Shown here piece by piece: positions 35,300-44,319 of a stretch of DNA of 64,000 nt. The DNA is taken from positions 62,001 through 126,000 of the forward strand of contig NZ_JAENIL010000010.1 in NCBI RefSeq assembly GCF_016595505.1. The letters run 5' to 3'. This DNA comes from Pelagicoccus mobilis (lineage in GTDB: Bacteria > Verrucomicrobiota > Verrucomicrobiia > Opitutales > Opitutaceae). The notes under the pieces were generated by a model, which saw only the letters and a program-made list of their open reading frames with translations, was not told the origin of the DNA and searched no databases. Numbering within the stretch: position 1 is the stretch's first letter; every line of letters begins with the position of its first letter. The translations under genes were made by a program, and so were the position numbers.

Positions 35300-36250
35300 A
35301 TGAACCGCGATCCCAAGCACATCCTCTACGGGCTCAATCCGGCAGAACGATCCCTCAAAGGCATCTGGCTGCTCTGCCTCCTCTACTTCGGCTCCCTCGT
35401 ATCGGGAGCCATACTCAGCCTGATCGCCTTCAAAATCACCCATTACGTCGATCCCGACACCAGCAGCTACCTCGCCAACAAACCGTATCCAAAATTTTTC
35501 GACCGAGCCCGCTGGTTCAGCGTAGTCCTGCTCCTCCCCTACCTCTTCATCCAGTGCCGTATCACCAGCTGGAAAGCCATCGGCTTCTCCCGCCCAGTCC
35601 TTATGACCTGGGCTCGCTGGTTCACTAGCGGCATCCTGATGATTTTCATCATCTACGGTTTCAACTCCGCCACCGGAGCCTTCTCCTTCACTTGGGATAC
35701 CGCCACCATACTCTCCAAAATCGACGACGCCATTCTCGCCGCCCTCCTCATAGGAACGCTCGAGGAAATCGTATTCAGAGGTCTTGTATTCAGAATGTTC
35801 TACACGGCCCTCCCCCCCGTGGTCGCAATCGCTCTATCATCCTTTTTCTTCGCCATCCTCCACTTCAAAACGCCTGCCTTCTCGCTCGACCACGTAGCCC
35901 CCTCAGAAATCGGCATCGCCCAGGCCACCCAGGTCGCCTTGGGAACCGCCATCGCGATCTTCACCGAATTCGACCTCAAATACCTGCTCGCCATCACTCT
36001 TGTCGGAGTCGTGCTGCATCAGGTCTTCCTTCTCACCAACAACCTCTGGGCAAGCATCGCCATCCATTCCGGCTGGGTCTTCACCATCAAGCTTTTCGGC
36101 AACGCCTTTTCCACCACCGAATCCGCCAACGCCTTCAGTGGAACCACCCGAGTAGCCGACGGCTATTGGGTCAGCATCGTCCTCGTCTTCTTCGTCGCCC
36201 TCTTCGCCTACCTTTTGCGAAAAAAAGAAAGCGCAAACGAACTCCCGTGA
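35300..36250 (+). CDS. CPBP family intramembrane metalloprotease
   Basis: A 316-residue polytopic protein of the CAAX-protease/bacteriocin-processing (Abi) family. The three conserved sites are visible: EEIVFRG (EExxxR, about residue 154), FFFAILHF (FxxxH) and HQVFLLTN (HxxxN). About eight membrane helices. The substrate is unknown. Its stop overlaps the next start (TGATG). Confidence 0.88.
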   Translation: MNRDPKHILYGLNPAERSLKGIWLLCLLYFGSLVSGAILSLIAFKITHYVDPDTSSYLANKPYPKFFDRARWFSVVLLLPYLFIQCRITSWKAIGFSRPVLMTWARWFTSGILMIFIIYGFNSATGAFSFTWDTATILSKIDDAILAALLIGTLEEIVFRGLVFRMFYTALPPVVAIALSSFFFAILHFKTPAFSLDHVAPSEIGIAQATQVALGTAIAIFTEFDLKYLLAITLVGVVLHQVFLLTNNLWASIAIHSGWVFTIKLFGNAFSTTESANAFSGTTRVADGYWVSIVLVFFVALFAYLLRKKESANELP

Positions 36251-36690
36251 TGAGAAACATCGCCGTCATCTCCGACACCCACGGGACCGTTCCCGATCGC
36301 TTGCTCACCCACCTATCCGAAGCCGACGAGATCTGGCATCTCGGAGATGTCACCCGCCCCGACATCCTCATCCCCATCCAAAACCTCGGTCGCCCCCTCA
36401 TCGTCGTAAACGGCAACTGCGATCCACGCGGCACATGGCCCGAAACCCGACAGCTCGAGCGAGAAGGCTGCACCTTCCACCTGCAGCACCGCCCCCCTCC
36501 AATTGCCATCCCCTCAAACGACGCCATCCTTTTCGGACACCTCCATCGCCCCATCGACGAAACGATGGACGGCATCCGCATCCTCAACCCCGGCGCCATC
36601 ACCGGCCCCCGCCACGGATCCGCCAGCAGCTTCGCCTGGCTTCGCTTCCCCGAACCCGGCAAATGGACCTGGAAAGTCACCGCCCTCTAA
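36250..36690 (+). CDS. YfcE-like metallophosphoesterase
   Basis: A 146-residue calcineurin-like phosphodiesterase. The metal-binding motifs appear in order: ISDTHG, HLGDVT, VNGNCD, LFGHLHRP, and the family end motif NPGAITGPR. Members hydrolyse phosphodiesters or bind metals as in Vps29. Begins at ATG 36250, one nucleotide inside the protease stop codon; GTG at 36247 is an alternative. Followed by a short palindromic repeat. Confidence 0.9.
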   Translation: MRNIAVISDTHGTVPDRLLTHLSEADEIWHLGDVTRPDILIPIQNLGRPLIVVNGNCDPRGTWPETRQLEREGCTFHLQHRPPPIAIPSNDAILFGHLHRPIDETMDGIRILNPGAITGPRHGSASSFAWLRFPEPGKWTWKVTAL

Positions 36691-36696
36691 CCGGAG

Positions 36697-36711
36697 GGAA
36701 ACGTCGTTTCC
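36697..36711. repeat. Short palindrome of the GGAG-GG(C/A)AACG family
   Basis: GGAAACG-T-CGTTTCC, preceded by GGAG, 6 nt after a stop codon. Related copies follow the stops of iorA (47150-47169) and iorB (49430-49444). Confidence 0.6.
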
Positions 36712-36755
36712 TTAGACCTAGAGAGTGGCAATGACAGACACGTCACCCTCCTCAC

Positions 36756-39203
36756 TCACCACTTCCGCGGAAACCGCAGCCGATGCTCCACCCGTCCCAA
36801 TTGCGAGGGCTCTAGCTTCGGCAACTCCTCCGCCAAAAGACGCTGATCGTCCACCGCGAGAATCGCCTTAGCGCAAGCCTGCAACTCGATCCAGCGCTCA
36901 AACTCCAAACTCGGAGCGTTCACGATGTGCCTCAACAAACTCAGCCACTCCTGCCGAGCCCGCTGTACATCACCGAATTTAAGGTTATCGCCCAACAGCT
37001 TCTTCCCCTTGCCCACAGAGTCCGCCCACTCGGCGATCACCTCGGCCGCTCCATCCCCGTAGTGCAAAGGCAGTCCGTGCCTCAAATACCCATCGTAGCT
37101 GCGATCCTGATACGCCACACGGCAAGCCCTCGATATCCGGTGACTATAGGAGCTGTAGTCATCAAACCGATACCCAGCCCTCAGATTCGCGATATCTCGC
37201 GCGATCGCATCCACCGCATAACTCTCGTCCTCAAGCGCTGCAGCGATCGCCAGCCCCTCACCTCCTTGGAAAAAACTAAAAATTCTTCCCCGCAAAGTCG
37301 GATGCCCATCCGCCTCAACCAGTCCCAACTGCCTCCAAGCAAGAGCCGGGCTACGGGCCGAACTTAACTCCCCTTCACAAACAGCCCTTTGCGGGCACCC
37401 CTGACATTCCAAGGGATAAGCTCGACGCGTCTGCGGCTCGTAGAGAGCGACGCCAAACACGTCCACATCCGCCTCGAAAACCAAACTCGCCAAATCGAAC
37501 ACGCCGAACAAGCGGAATCCTTCCCGCTTCGTATCCACCAATTCACCACAGTCAGGGACCATTTCCCAAGGCAAAGAATCCAGAGCGTCCAAATCACAAC
37601 GTTTCGACACCTCCGAGCCACACTCAGCAAACGAGTCCAGCAGCCAACTCGCCAACTGCACACGTCCTTTCTTTCGCTTATCGAAGAATCCGATCAACCT
37701 CTTTTTTCCCAATCGCTTCCCCATCCGAAACGGCTTGCCGCCGCCGATCGCTTTGATCACCGAAGGCCGTTCCAAAGCCGGCACCACAGCCCCCTCGCTC
37801 AACACATGAAGCTTCGACAAAGGAAGACTGACACGCTCCCGTCGCGGCTCCCACGCTCCTTGAGAGTTTAAAAACTCTTCGCTATTCGCCGTCGCATAGC
37901 GAGCCCGCTCCGCATCCACCTGCAGTCCACAAGGCGTATTTGGAAACCGTATACCGTGCTCTACCCCGACTTTCGCTGGCGTCTCACCCAGCAAACGATG
38001 ACAGGCTTCAACCACTTGAGAAAAAGGCTCTATCCCCTGCTCGCATGCCACGTCGAGGATTCCAATCAAACTCGGCCAATCCAGGAGCTTTGGACGTCGT
38101 ACTGGCCTCTGTTTACCTTCCCTTAACCGAGGTCGATCAGGAGCTACGAGCGCATAGCCCACTTCATCGAAACCACGCCGTCCCGCCCGTCCGAACATCT
38201 GCAGCAGCTCGTCTGGCTGTATCAGCTGCTGCACGCTGCCTAGCGTGAACTGGGATTCCGTCACCAAAACCGAGCGCATCGAAAAATTAACCCCAGCAGC
38301 TAAACCTGTAGTCGAAACGACGATACGCAATTGCCCCGCCTTCGCGAGTGGCTCCACAAGCCCCGCTCGCTGCTGATAACTCAAACCGCTGTGATGGTAA
38401 GCGACCCGTTTGTTCAGCAGCTTCTCCAGAGTCCCTCCTGCCAGGCGTTTCTGTTCCGAGCTAAGAGCCAACGGATTCTCGATCGGCAATGCCGCCGCCA
38501 ACTGTCGAGCCAGCGACTCCGCTCCTTTTCGCTGCGGGGCAAATACCAGAATCGGCCCCAAATCAGCCATCAACGCCCGAGCGATAAGCCGCGGCCAAAA
38601 TCCCGTCACCGTACGCGGCGGATTAAACGACAACGCGTCCAAATGTATTTCCTCCAAAGGAACAGGCCGCTTCTTCACTGAAATCAACTGGGCCTTTCGT
38701 CCCAACCGCATGAGCCAGTCCACCATGTCCTGCGGATTGGATACGCTACCGCTCAGCAGCAAGAGTTGCGTTTGCGGCGGTGCAAGCGCCACACAAAGCT
38801 CGTAGTTAACCCCGCGAGCCTCGTCTCCAATCATCTGATACTCGTCGATCACGAAAAGCTGCGGTCCCTGCCCCCTCAGAAAGCGCGGTTTCTGCGTTTC
38901 CAAGGTAGCCACCACAATCGGAGCATCCGGGTCGATCGCCACATCTCCCGTCACGATTCCCACGCGCCAGCCTTTCGCCCGAAACTCTCGTAGCTTGTCG
39001 TTCGCCAACGCCCGTGTCGGCACCGCTAGCACGATTTGGCCGCTTCGCTTCGACTCCGCGATAAGCTCTACCAGATACGTTTTGCCCGCCCCAGTCGGAG
39101 CATTCACCACGACATCCTCCCCCGCCTTGATATGGTGCAGCGCATCCTGCTGCCACAGGTCGGGGATTTTCAGGTGGATATCGAGCTCGCCAAAGGAATT
39201 CAC
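36756..39203 (-). CDS. Ski2-like superfamily 2 helicase with Cys cluster
   Basis: An 815-residue helicase. Walker A is NAPTGAGKTYLVEL near residue 38; the Walker B box is VIDEYQMIGDE, so DExH is replaced by DEYQ; motif III is LLSGSVSNP; motif VI is QMFGRAGRRGFDEVGY. This order and the large C-terminal region resemble Ski2/Mtr4/Hel308-type enzymes. A CxxCxxxxxC cluster (CQGCPQRAVC, near residue 615) plus upstream Cys residues could bind a metal or Fe-S cluster. Start is GTG with no visible ribosome-binding site. The RNA or DNA substrate is unknown. Confidence 0.85.
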   Translation of the reverse strand: MNSFGELDIHLKIPDLWQQDALHHIKAGEDVVVNAPTGAGKTYLVELIAESKRSGQIVLAVPTRALANDKLREFRAKGWRVGIVTGDVAIDPDAPIVVATLETQKPRFLRGQGPQLFVIDEYQMIGDEARGVNYELCVALAPPQTQLLLLSGSVSNPQDMVDWLMRLGRKAQLISVKKRPVPLEEIHLDALSFNPPRTVTGFWPRLIARALMADLGPILVFAPQRKGAESLARQLAAALPIENPLALSSEQKRLAGGTLEKLLNKRVAYHHSGLSYQQRAGLVEPLAKAGQLRIVVSTTGLAAGVNFSMRSVLVTESQFTLGSVQQLIQPDELLQMFGRAGRRGFDEVGYALVAPDRPRLREGKQRPVRRPKLLDWPSLIGILDVACEQGIEPFSQVVEACHRLLGETPAKVGVEHGIRFPNTPCGLQVDAERARYATANSEEFLNSQGAWEPRRERVSLPLSKLHVLSEGAVVPALERPSVIKAIGGGKPFRMGKRLGKKRLIGFFDKRKKGRVQLASWLLDSFAECGSEVSKRCDLDALDSLPWEMVPDCGELVDTKREGFRLFGVFDLASLVFEADVDVFGVALYEPQTRRAYPLECQGCPQRAVCEGELSSARSPALAWRQLGLVEADGHPTLRGRIFSFFQGGEGLAIAAALEDESYAVDAIARDIANLRAGYRFDDYSSYSHRISRACRVAYQDRSYDGYLRHGLPLHYGDGAAEVIAEWADSVGKGKKLLGDNLKFGDVQRARQEWLSLLRHIVNAPSLEFERWIELQACAKAILAVDDQRLLAEELPKLEPSQLGRVEHRLRFPRKW

Positions 39204-39320
39204 TGCAAGACGCGGTTCAGGTCAGTCTGCAGACTGATAAACTTCTGGTGAAATAACGGGCAAGACCTTTCCTCGCTCGCAGAATTCGATAGACTGTCTA
39301 AAGCGTTAAACACCTAGCTG

Positions 39321-40157
39321 ATGCAGTCGCAAACACGAGAGATCAAACTGATGACCTTCAACATCGCCCACGGGCGAGGGCTCTCGCTCTACCAAGGCTT
39401 CAGCAGCGCTCGGAGCATTTTCAAAAACCTCGACCGGATCGCCCATATCATCCGCGAGCACCAGCCAGACATCGTCGCCTTGCAAGAAATCGACGCGTCC
39501 TCGCACTGGAACGGTCACATCAACTTGCTCGACTACCTCCAGTCCGCCACCGAATACCCAGTCTCTCTCCACGGCATTCACAATCGGCGAGACGGACGAA
39601 AGCCGCTCGCATACGGAAACGCCTTCCTCTCCAAGCACGAATGCAAAGACTGGAAAGTCGTAACCTTCGGCTCCAAGAAGCTCGGCGAGAAAGGCTTCCT
39701 CGAAGCCTGCTTCCTCGTCGACGGCCGCGAAATAGACGTGATCAACCTTCATCTCGATTTCCGGTCACGTCGCACCCGCCTCCAACAGGTCGACAAACTG
39801 CTCGCCTCCATTCACCAGCGAAGCCTAGCCGACCCCTACCACCTTCCTCCCATCATTTGCGGCGACTTCAATACGAGTTCTCGCTCATCCCGCGACGCCT
39901 TGCATCAGCTGATCGAACGCTCCGCCCACAAGGAGGACTACAACTACTACCCCAAGCGGGAACGTACCTTCCCCTCCCATTTTCCCTCGCGCGGACTGGA
40001 TTTCATCCTGCTCGCCTCCCCCTTCGAGGCCAAAACGACCGAGGTCATCCGCTGCCTCGCCTCCGACCACCTACCGGTCTTAACGACTCTCTCAGCCCCT
40101 CTCCACTGGCCAACTCAAACGCCGAGCCCATCCCCTCAGGAGGCAACCGCCACCTAA
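39321..40157 (+). CDS. Endonuclease/exonuclease/phosphatase family protein
   Basis: A 278-residue EEP-fold hydrolase. Catalytic motifs in order: LMTFNIAHGRG (Asn), VALQEIDASS (Glu metal ligand), IICGDFNTSS (Asp/Asn), and CLASDHLPVL (Asp-His). It could be a DNase, sphingomyelinase-like or inositol phosphatase; no signal peptide is seen, so a cytoplasmic nuclease or phosphatase is most likely. Confidence 0.9.
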   Translation: MQSQTREIKLMTFNIAHGRGLSLYQGFSSARSIFKNLDRIAHIIREHQPDIVALQEIDASSHWNGHINLLDYLQSATEYPVSLHGIHNRRDGRKPLAYGNAFLSKHECKDWKVVTFGSKKLGEKGFLEACFLVDGREIDVINLHLDFRSRRTRLQQVDKLLASIHQRSLADPYHLPPIICGDFNTSSRSSRDALHQLIERSAHKEDYNYYPKRERTFPSHFPSRGLDFILLASPFEAKTTEVIRCLASDHLPVLTTLSAPLHWPTQTPSPSPQEATAT

Positions 40158-40492
40158 CAAGCTTCGATCATCTAACGGAAATAGCGGCCGACGCCCCGAC
40201 AGCCCAAAGTAGGCTCAGCTCAGCTAGGGGCATTTTCCCGCAGAACTGAAGGGTTCTTGACCTGAACGCAGGAATCCACTTAACTCATCCCTCCAATCAA
40301 CACGCAGCGAATGGCCTACCCCTTACCCGCCGGACGCCGCGGAATCCCTTTCGTCCCTAGGCCGAAAAAGGAACCCTACACCCCAATAAGAACGAGAGAA
40401 ACAAACACCGGTCGATACCAGTCAAGTTTCCACAGAAAAGCCCGGAGCGTACGCCCCGGGCTTCTCGTTTTTTAAAGTGCTTCGGTTTCGCC
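40158..40492. other. Intergenic stretch between EEP gene and SWIB gene
   Basis: 335 nt between converging genes. Apart from the hairpin at 40438-40463 I see no conserved element or plausible gene. Confidence 0.4.
40438..40463 (-). terminator. Hairpin terminator downstream of the SWIB gene
   Basis: AAGCCCGG and CCGGGCTT form an 8-bp stem; on the minus strand it is followed by TTCTG (weak), and on the plus strand by TCTCGTTTTTT, so it may work in both directions. Confidence 0.6.
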
Positions 40493-40768
40493 TTACTTAA
40501 CGATGTGGCCAGAAACCAACTTGGTCATTTCGAACATGGAAACCTTTTCCTTGCCGTCGAAAACAGCCTTGAGCTTGTCGTCAGCGATGATCTCACGCTT
40601 GTTTTCTGGGTTTTGCAGGTCGTTTGACTTGATGTAGTCCCAAAGCTTCTTGGTAAGCTCGGTACGTGGGAGAGGGTCAGCACCTACCACTGCAGAAAGC
40701 GCAGCGTCAGGAGTAACAGGTTTCATGAAAGCCGCGTTGGCTGGTTTTGAAGAAGAAGATTTTGCCAT
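40493..40768 (-). CDS. SWIB/MDM2 domain protein
   Basis: A 91-residue protein consisting of one SWIB domain (about residues 15-90) after a short Lys/Ser-rich tail. Characteristic residues are FMKPVTPDAALSAVVG, LTKKLWDYIKSNDLQNPENKR and DDKLKAVF. SWIB domains are mainly known from eukaryotic chromatin remodellers and, in bacteria, from chlamydiae and relatives, where some are fused to topoisomerase I. A DNA- or protein-binding chromosomal role is inferred. Confidence 0.93.
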   Translation of the reverse strand: MAKSSSSKPANAAFMKPVTPDAALSAVVGADPLPRTELTKKLWDYIKSNDLQNPENKREIIADDKLKAVFDGKEKVSMFEMTKLVSGHIVK

Positions 40769-40869
40769 AAGGATTCCTTGGATACGACTGGCGGTGTGCG
40801 AATCAACCCAAATTAGCGGGTTAAACGCCTATTTGAGCCACAAAATTCATGCTCAGCGGATTTCGTTAC

Positions 40870-42027
40870 CTAATCGCGCAAAAGCCCTTGACCAGCAGCG
40901 AATAGGCGGAAGCCCTCGATTTCGATCAGCAAATTGTCTAGCTTCGCCACTCTCGCCTTCCTTCCCAGCAGCAAAACCGAATCGAGAATCTCCCCGCAAA
41001 TCGCCGACAAACGACGCGCCCGCAGAATATCCGCCCCGTTCTTGAGCGACTTCAAATCCTCCAGAAACTGGCTCTTTTCGGAAAAAACAGTGCTCTCTCC
41101 CAACTTGAGCGACAATTCAGCCCCCTGGGCCACCAACGCCTTAGATAAACGCCTCAGCAAAGGAAGATCATCCTTCCACGCTCCAATATCCAGGACAGGC
41201 AAACCACCCGAAGCTCCGCCCTGCTCCGCCGTCTCCTTTCGCTGCCGCTTGGCGATTTGCACCACCTCGCCCAGCTCGCCCATCGAAATCGGCTTCTCGA
41301 TCGCGATCTGCCCCGAGCCCGACAGTTTCGTTACATCCGAAGCCATCGCCGCCACTAACGGAGCCCGGCCCCAATCACGCTCCCCTCTCTCTATTAGTAG
41401 AGATTCCAAAACCTGAGCCCCCACTCCGGGAATCAAATGGTCCACCAGCACCAGGTCGAAACAGTTAGCCTTCGCCTGAGCCAAGGCCTCCCCTGCCGAA
41501 GACGCCCCCAATGAACGGCAACCTAACTTCCGGGCAAGCGTTCTCCCGAACTCCACCACCTCAGGATTCTGATCCACCACCAGAATCTGCAGCGGAGCGT
41601 CACTCGGATCCCGCTTCGTCAACCCCATCTTCCGCACGCTCCTCACCGCCCAATCCCAAGCCGCCGGCAAAACCTTTTCAGACCTAGGGTCCGCCTTCGG
41701 CCGCAAGACCACGCAACAAATCCCCCGACTCTCCTCAAATCCCCGCGCCACGATGCTGATCGCAGGTTCCCCCAGCCTCAGCCTCAACTCGCATTCCGTC
41801 GGCATGTCCTCCAAGCAAACCAGCAACTCCCCGACATCCGCCAACGGCAAGCCTTCCACCTCCAGCACGTCCGCCAGATCGTAGCCAAGCACCTCCGACG
41901 GATCATCCGCCGACAAAGGGCCCGTCGCCGAAACGACCTTCAGCCTGCTATCCACCAAAAACAGCCGCCAGTCCACTGGCAGCTCCTCGTTCTGTCCCGT
42001 TGCGTCTCTTTTCGAAGGTTCGCTCAT
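40870..42027 (-). CDS. Response-regulator-like protein with PAS-like, REC and degenerate Hpt-like regions
   Basis: 385 residues. The N terminus (about 20-115) has a PAS-like feel (LFLVDSRLKVVSATGPL, EVLGYDLADVL). A receiver domain (about 145-260) has the acid pocket VVDQN, the phospho-acceptor Asp in LVLVDHLIPG and the Lys in AIEKPIS. The C terminus resembles an Hpt helical bundle (LKSLKNGADILRARRLSAICGEIL), but Lys occupies the position of the phospho-accepting His. There is no output DNA-binding domain. Divergent from a NarL-type regulator 294 nt away. Confidence 0.72.
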   Translation of the reverse strand: MSEPSKRDATGQNEELPVDWRLFLVDSRLKVVSATGPLSADDPSEVLGYDLADVLEVEGLPLADVGELLVCLEDMPTECELRLRLGEPAISIVARGFEESRGICCVVLRPKADPRSEKVLPAAWDWAVRSVRKMGLTKRDPSDAPLQILVVDQNPEVVEFGRTLARKLGCRSLGASSAGEALAQAKANCFDLVLVDHLIPGVGAQVLESLLIERGERDWGRAPLVAAMASDVTKLSGSGQIAIEKPISMGELGEVVQIAKRQRKETAEQGGASGGLPVLDIGAWKDDLPLLRRLSKALVAQGAELSLKLGESTVFSEKSQFLEDLKSLKNGADILRARRLSAICGEILDSVLLLGRKARVAKLDNLLIEIEGFRLFAAGQGLLRD

Positions 42028-42321
42028 CGCAAGTCTTTCAACTGCAAAACACTAGGTTTGTTTCCTGATTTATCGACCCTTTGCGACTTTTTAGCAAAAG
42101 ACTCGCAATTTTCTTCAAATTTAAAAAAAATGTTAAACACCTTTGACAACTAGCCTAAACGGAGCAGCTTAAGGGACCGTGACGCCTTTTGTTTGGGCAA
42201 GAGTCTAAGCGTTTACCCTCCGTTCTGGAGAGCACGTCGATCCTCCCTAAGCGAAAGCTGAGATAGGCACTCACCATCCAACCACAAGGCCGAGCAAACT
42301 AACCAACCAACCCGAACTACC

Positions 42322-43020
42322 ATGACTCAACCCACCAACCAGACAAGTCGCATGGTCGTATTGGAGGATCAACTCATGCTGAGAGACCTCCTATCCTCAC
42401 TCGCCGTTACCATCCCAGGCATTATGGTCGTAGGCGAAGCCTCCGAAGGCCGCGAAGCCCTCAAGCTTTGCGACGACGAGAAGCCCGACATCGTCATGTT
42501 CGAGATGTACCTTCCCGGCCTGAACGGCATCGAAATCCTCCGACAATACGGACCGAAGCACCCGGACACCCGCTTCGTCGCCATCTCTTCCAATTTCACG
42601 CCGGACGCCATACGAGAGCTGCTCGAACTCGGCTGCCACGGCATCATTTCCAAAGCCTCCTCCGCTTCGAAGCTCAAGGAAGGCCTCCGCGAAGTTAAAA
42701 GCGGCAGCGGCTACCTCTGCCCGCTCTGCGCCAGCCTCCTCCGCGAGTCTCACCTCGTCGGCAGCGCCGTAGCGAAAAAGAAAAACCGCCTCTCCAACCG
42801 CGAGCGCGAAGTCCTGCAAGCCGTCGCCGAAGGCTTCAGCACCAAGCAAATCGCCGAGATGCTGGAAGTCAGCGTCAAGACGATCGAGGCCCACCGCGCG
42901 AACCTCATGAAAAAGCTAGACGCACGTAGCGCCGTGGAACTCACCCGCTGCGCCTTCGAACTGGGCATCATCGAACTTCCAAGCCAAAGCAAGCCAGCCG
43001 CCTACACCATGCCGGCCTGA
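42322..43020 (+). CDS. NarL/FixJ-type response regulator with Glu at the phosphorylation site
   Basis: 232 residues. The receiver domain (about 10-130) has the acidic pair LED, Ser in AISSN and Lys in GIISKASS, but the phospho-acceptor in IVMFEMYLPG is Glu61 where Asp is expected. The LuxR-type helix-turn-helix (about 155-215; LSNREREVLQAVAEGFS, KTIEAHRANLMKKL) is intact. Glu often mimics phospho-Asp, so the protein may be constitutively active. A terminator follows. The divergent neighbour is another unusual receiver protein. Confidence 0.9.
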   Translation: MTQPTNQTSRMVVLEDQLMLRDLLSSLAVTIPGIMVVGEASEGREALKLCDDEKPDIVMFEMYLPGLNGIEILRQYGPKHPDTRFVAISSNFTPDAIRELLELGCHGIISKASSASKLKEGLREVKSGSGYLCPLCASLLRESHLVGSAVAKKKNRLSNREREVLQAVAEGFSTKQIAEMLEVSVKTIEAHRANLMKKLDARSAVELTRCAFELGIIELPSQSKPAAYTMPA

Positions 43021-43050
43021 GGCCTCTCCCTTTAAGTCTCTTGTTTTGAG

Positions 43051-43087
43051 AAACCCCGCTGAGGACCCCACATCCCAGCGGGGTTTT
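43051..43087 (+). terminator. Rho-independent terminator after the NarL-type gene
   Basis: AAACCCCGCTG and CAGCGGGGTTTT form an 11-bp stem around a 14-nt loop, with a short T-run. Confidence 0.75.
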
Positions 43088-43292
43088 CTGTACCCAAACA
43101 ACATCCAGACCTACTACTTTGATCAATTTGTAGGGTCGGCGCTCGCCACCGCACCGCAGAGCCCCGATCAAGTAGTAGCACCCCAACCACCCAACAAAAC
43201 AGACCTAGGGACCATCCCCTAAAATAGGAGCTTGCTCGGATCGCCGAAGTCGGAGACTCAATAAGAGGAGAAACGTTCGCCTTTCCCTTTCA

Positions 43293-44012
43293 TTGAGAAG
43301 CAGTTGCTACAGCTCCCTCCGAATCCTCGCACTTGGGCTCATCCTCTTGCAGGTCTTCGTGCTACCCGCCTTCGCAGCCCCTACAGAACGCGAACAAAAA
43401 CGACTCGATCGCCGGGGCGAAAAGCTAGCAGCCTCGGTTCGCGACATCCAATCCCTCGAGCGCTCGCAAATCCCCGCTGACATCATGCGCCAAGCCAAGG
43501 CCGTCATTGTACTGAAACAGTACGAGGCAGGCGTAATCTTCGGCGCCTCCGGCGGATTCGGCATCGTAGCCAAACGCGATCCAGAAGGTTATTGGGGCGC
43601 CCCCGCTTGGCTCAAAACCGGCGAAATCAGCGGCGGCCTCCAACTCGGAGCCCAAAAGCTCAACGTCGTCCTGCTCGTCGTAAAAGACCGAGCCCTGGAA
43701 ATGCTCAAGAAAGAGAAATTCCAACTGGGCGTGGACGCCAACATCGTACGCGGCCCGACCGGAGCCTACAGCGAATCGAGTATCGGCCAAGACGCCGACA
43801 TGCTCGCCTACACCGCATTTGAAGGCTACTACGCAGGCGCATCCTTCGAGGGCGGCTTCCTCCTGCCCGACAACAAGGCAAACGAAAGCTCCTACGGACA
43901 AAAATTCGAAGTCACCCACATCATCGAAGCCCCCGACCTCGATACCCCAGACTCTCTCATCGAGCTCTTCGAGCTGCTCGATTCCATCGAGGTGACCGGC
44001 CTCGAACGATAA
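43293..44012 (+). CDS. SYLF/Ysc84 lipid-binding domain protein, secreted
   Basis: A 239-residue protein with a signal peptide (hydrophobic about 9-28, cleavage after AFA). The mature domain matches the SYLF (Ysc84) family, known to bind phosphoinositides in eukaryotes and common but poorly understood in bacterial periplasms: IMRQAKAVIVLKQYEAGVIF, GASGGFGIVAKRD, ISGGLQLGAQKLNVVLLV. The start is a TTG at 43293; AGAGGAG lies about 24 nt upstream, longer than usual, so the start is uncertain. Confidence 0.82.
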   Translation: MRSSCYSSLRILALGLILLQVFVLPAFAAPTEREQKRLDRRGEKLAASVRDIQSLERSQIPADIMRQAKAVIVLKQYEAGVIFGASGGFGIVAKRDPEGYWGAPAWLKTGEISGGLQLGAQKLNVVLLVVKDRALEMLKKEKFQLGVDANIVRGPTGAYSESSIGQDADMLAYTAFEGYYAGASFEGGFLLPDNKANESSYGQKFEVTHIIEAPDLDTPDSLIELFELLDSIEVTGLER

Positions 44013-44072
44013 GCGCGGCCTACTCCCGTGAATTCATTGGTTAAGGGAAAGTTTTCAAAAATAGGTTTGACG

Positions 44073-44082
44073 TACAATTGTA
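44073..44082 (+). promoter_or_regulatory. BlaI/MecI-like operator candidate upstream of exbB
   Basis: TACAATTGTA, a perfect TACA-N2-TGTA palindrome, immediately follows a -35-like TTGACG (44067). Related sites lie before the second tonB gene. The rest of the 307-nt gap (44013-44319) shows no gene. Confidence 0.5.
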
Positions 44083-44319
44083 GGAAACAGGTTTATAGAG
44101 GCCATGTCCCATTAAGTTCGAACCCATCCAAGCGCCCCTGAACGCCTTCCTTAACCGGTCAGAGCAATCTTCGGGGTTACGCCTTGACTCACCTTGATAA
44201 GGATATTTCAACCATCACCCGAAAAGTAACGTTCAACCCCTCCCCTTACAAAGCTTGCTTCCCCTCAAGCCCGAATTGGAAGGAACCGACGCCCCCTTTC
44301 GTAAATCTCATTTACCTCG

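Noticed and set aside
35692-36249. In-frame upstream extension of the YfcE-like gene into the CPBP gene
   Set aside because: The extension is out of frame with the conserved CPBP protease and Arg/His-rich; the phosphoesterase begins at the ATG at 36250.
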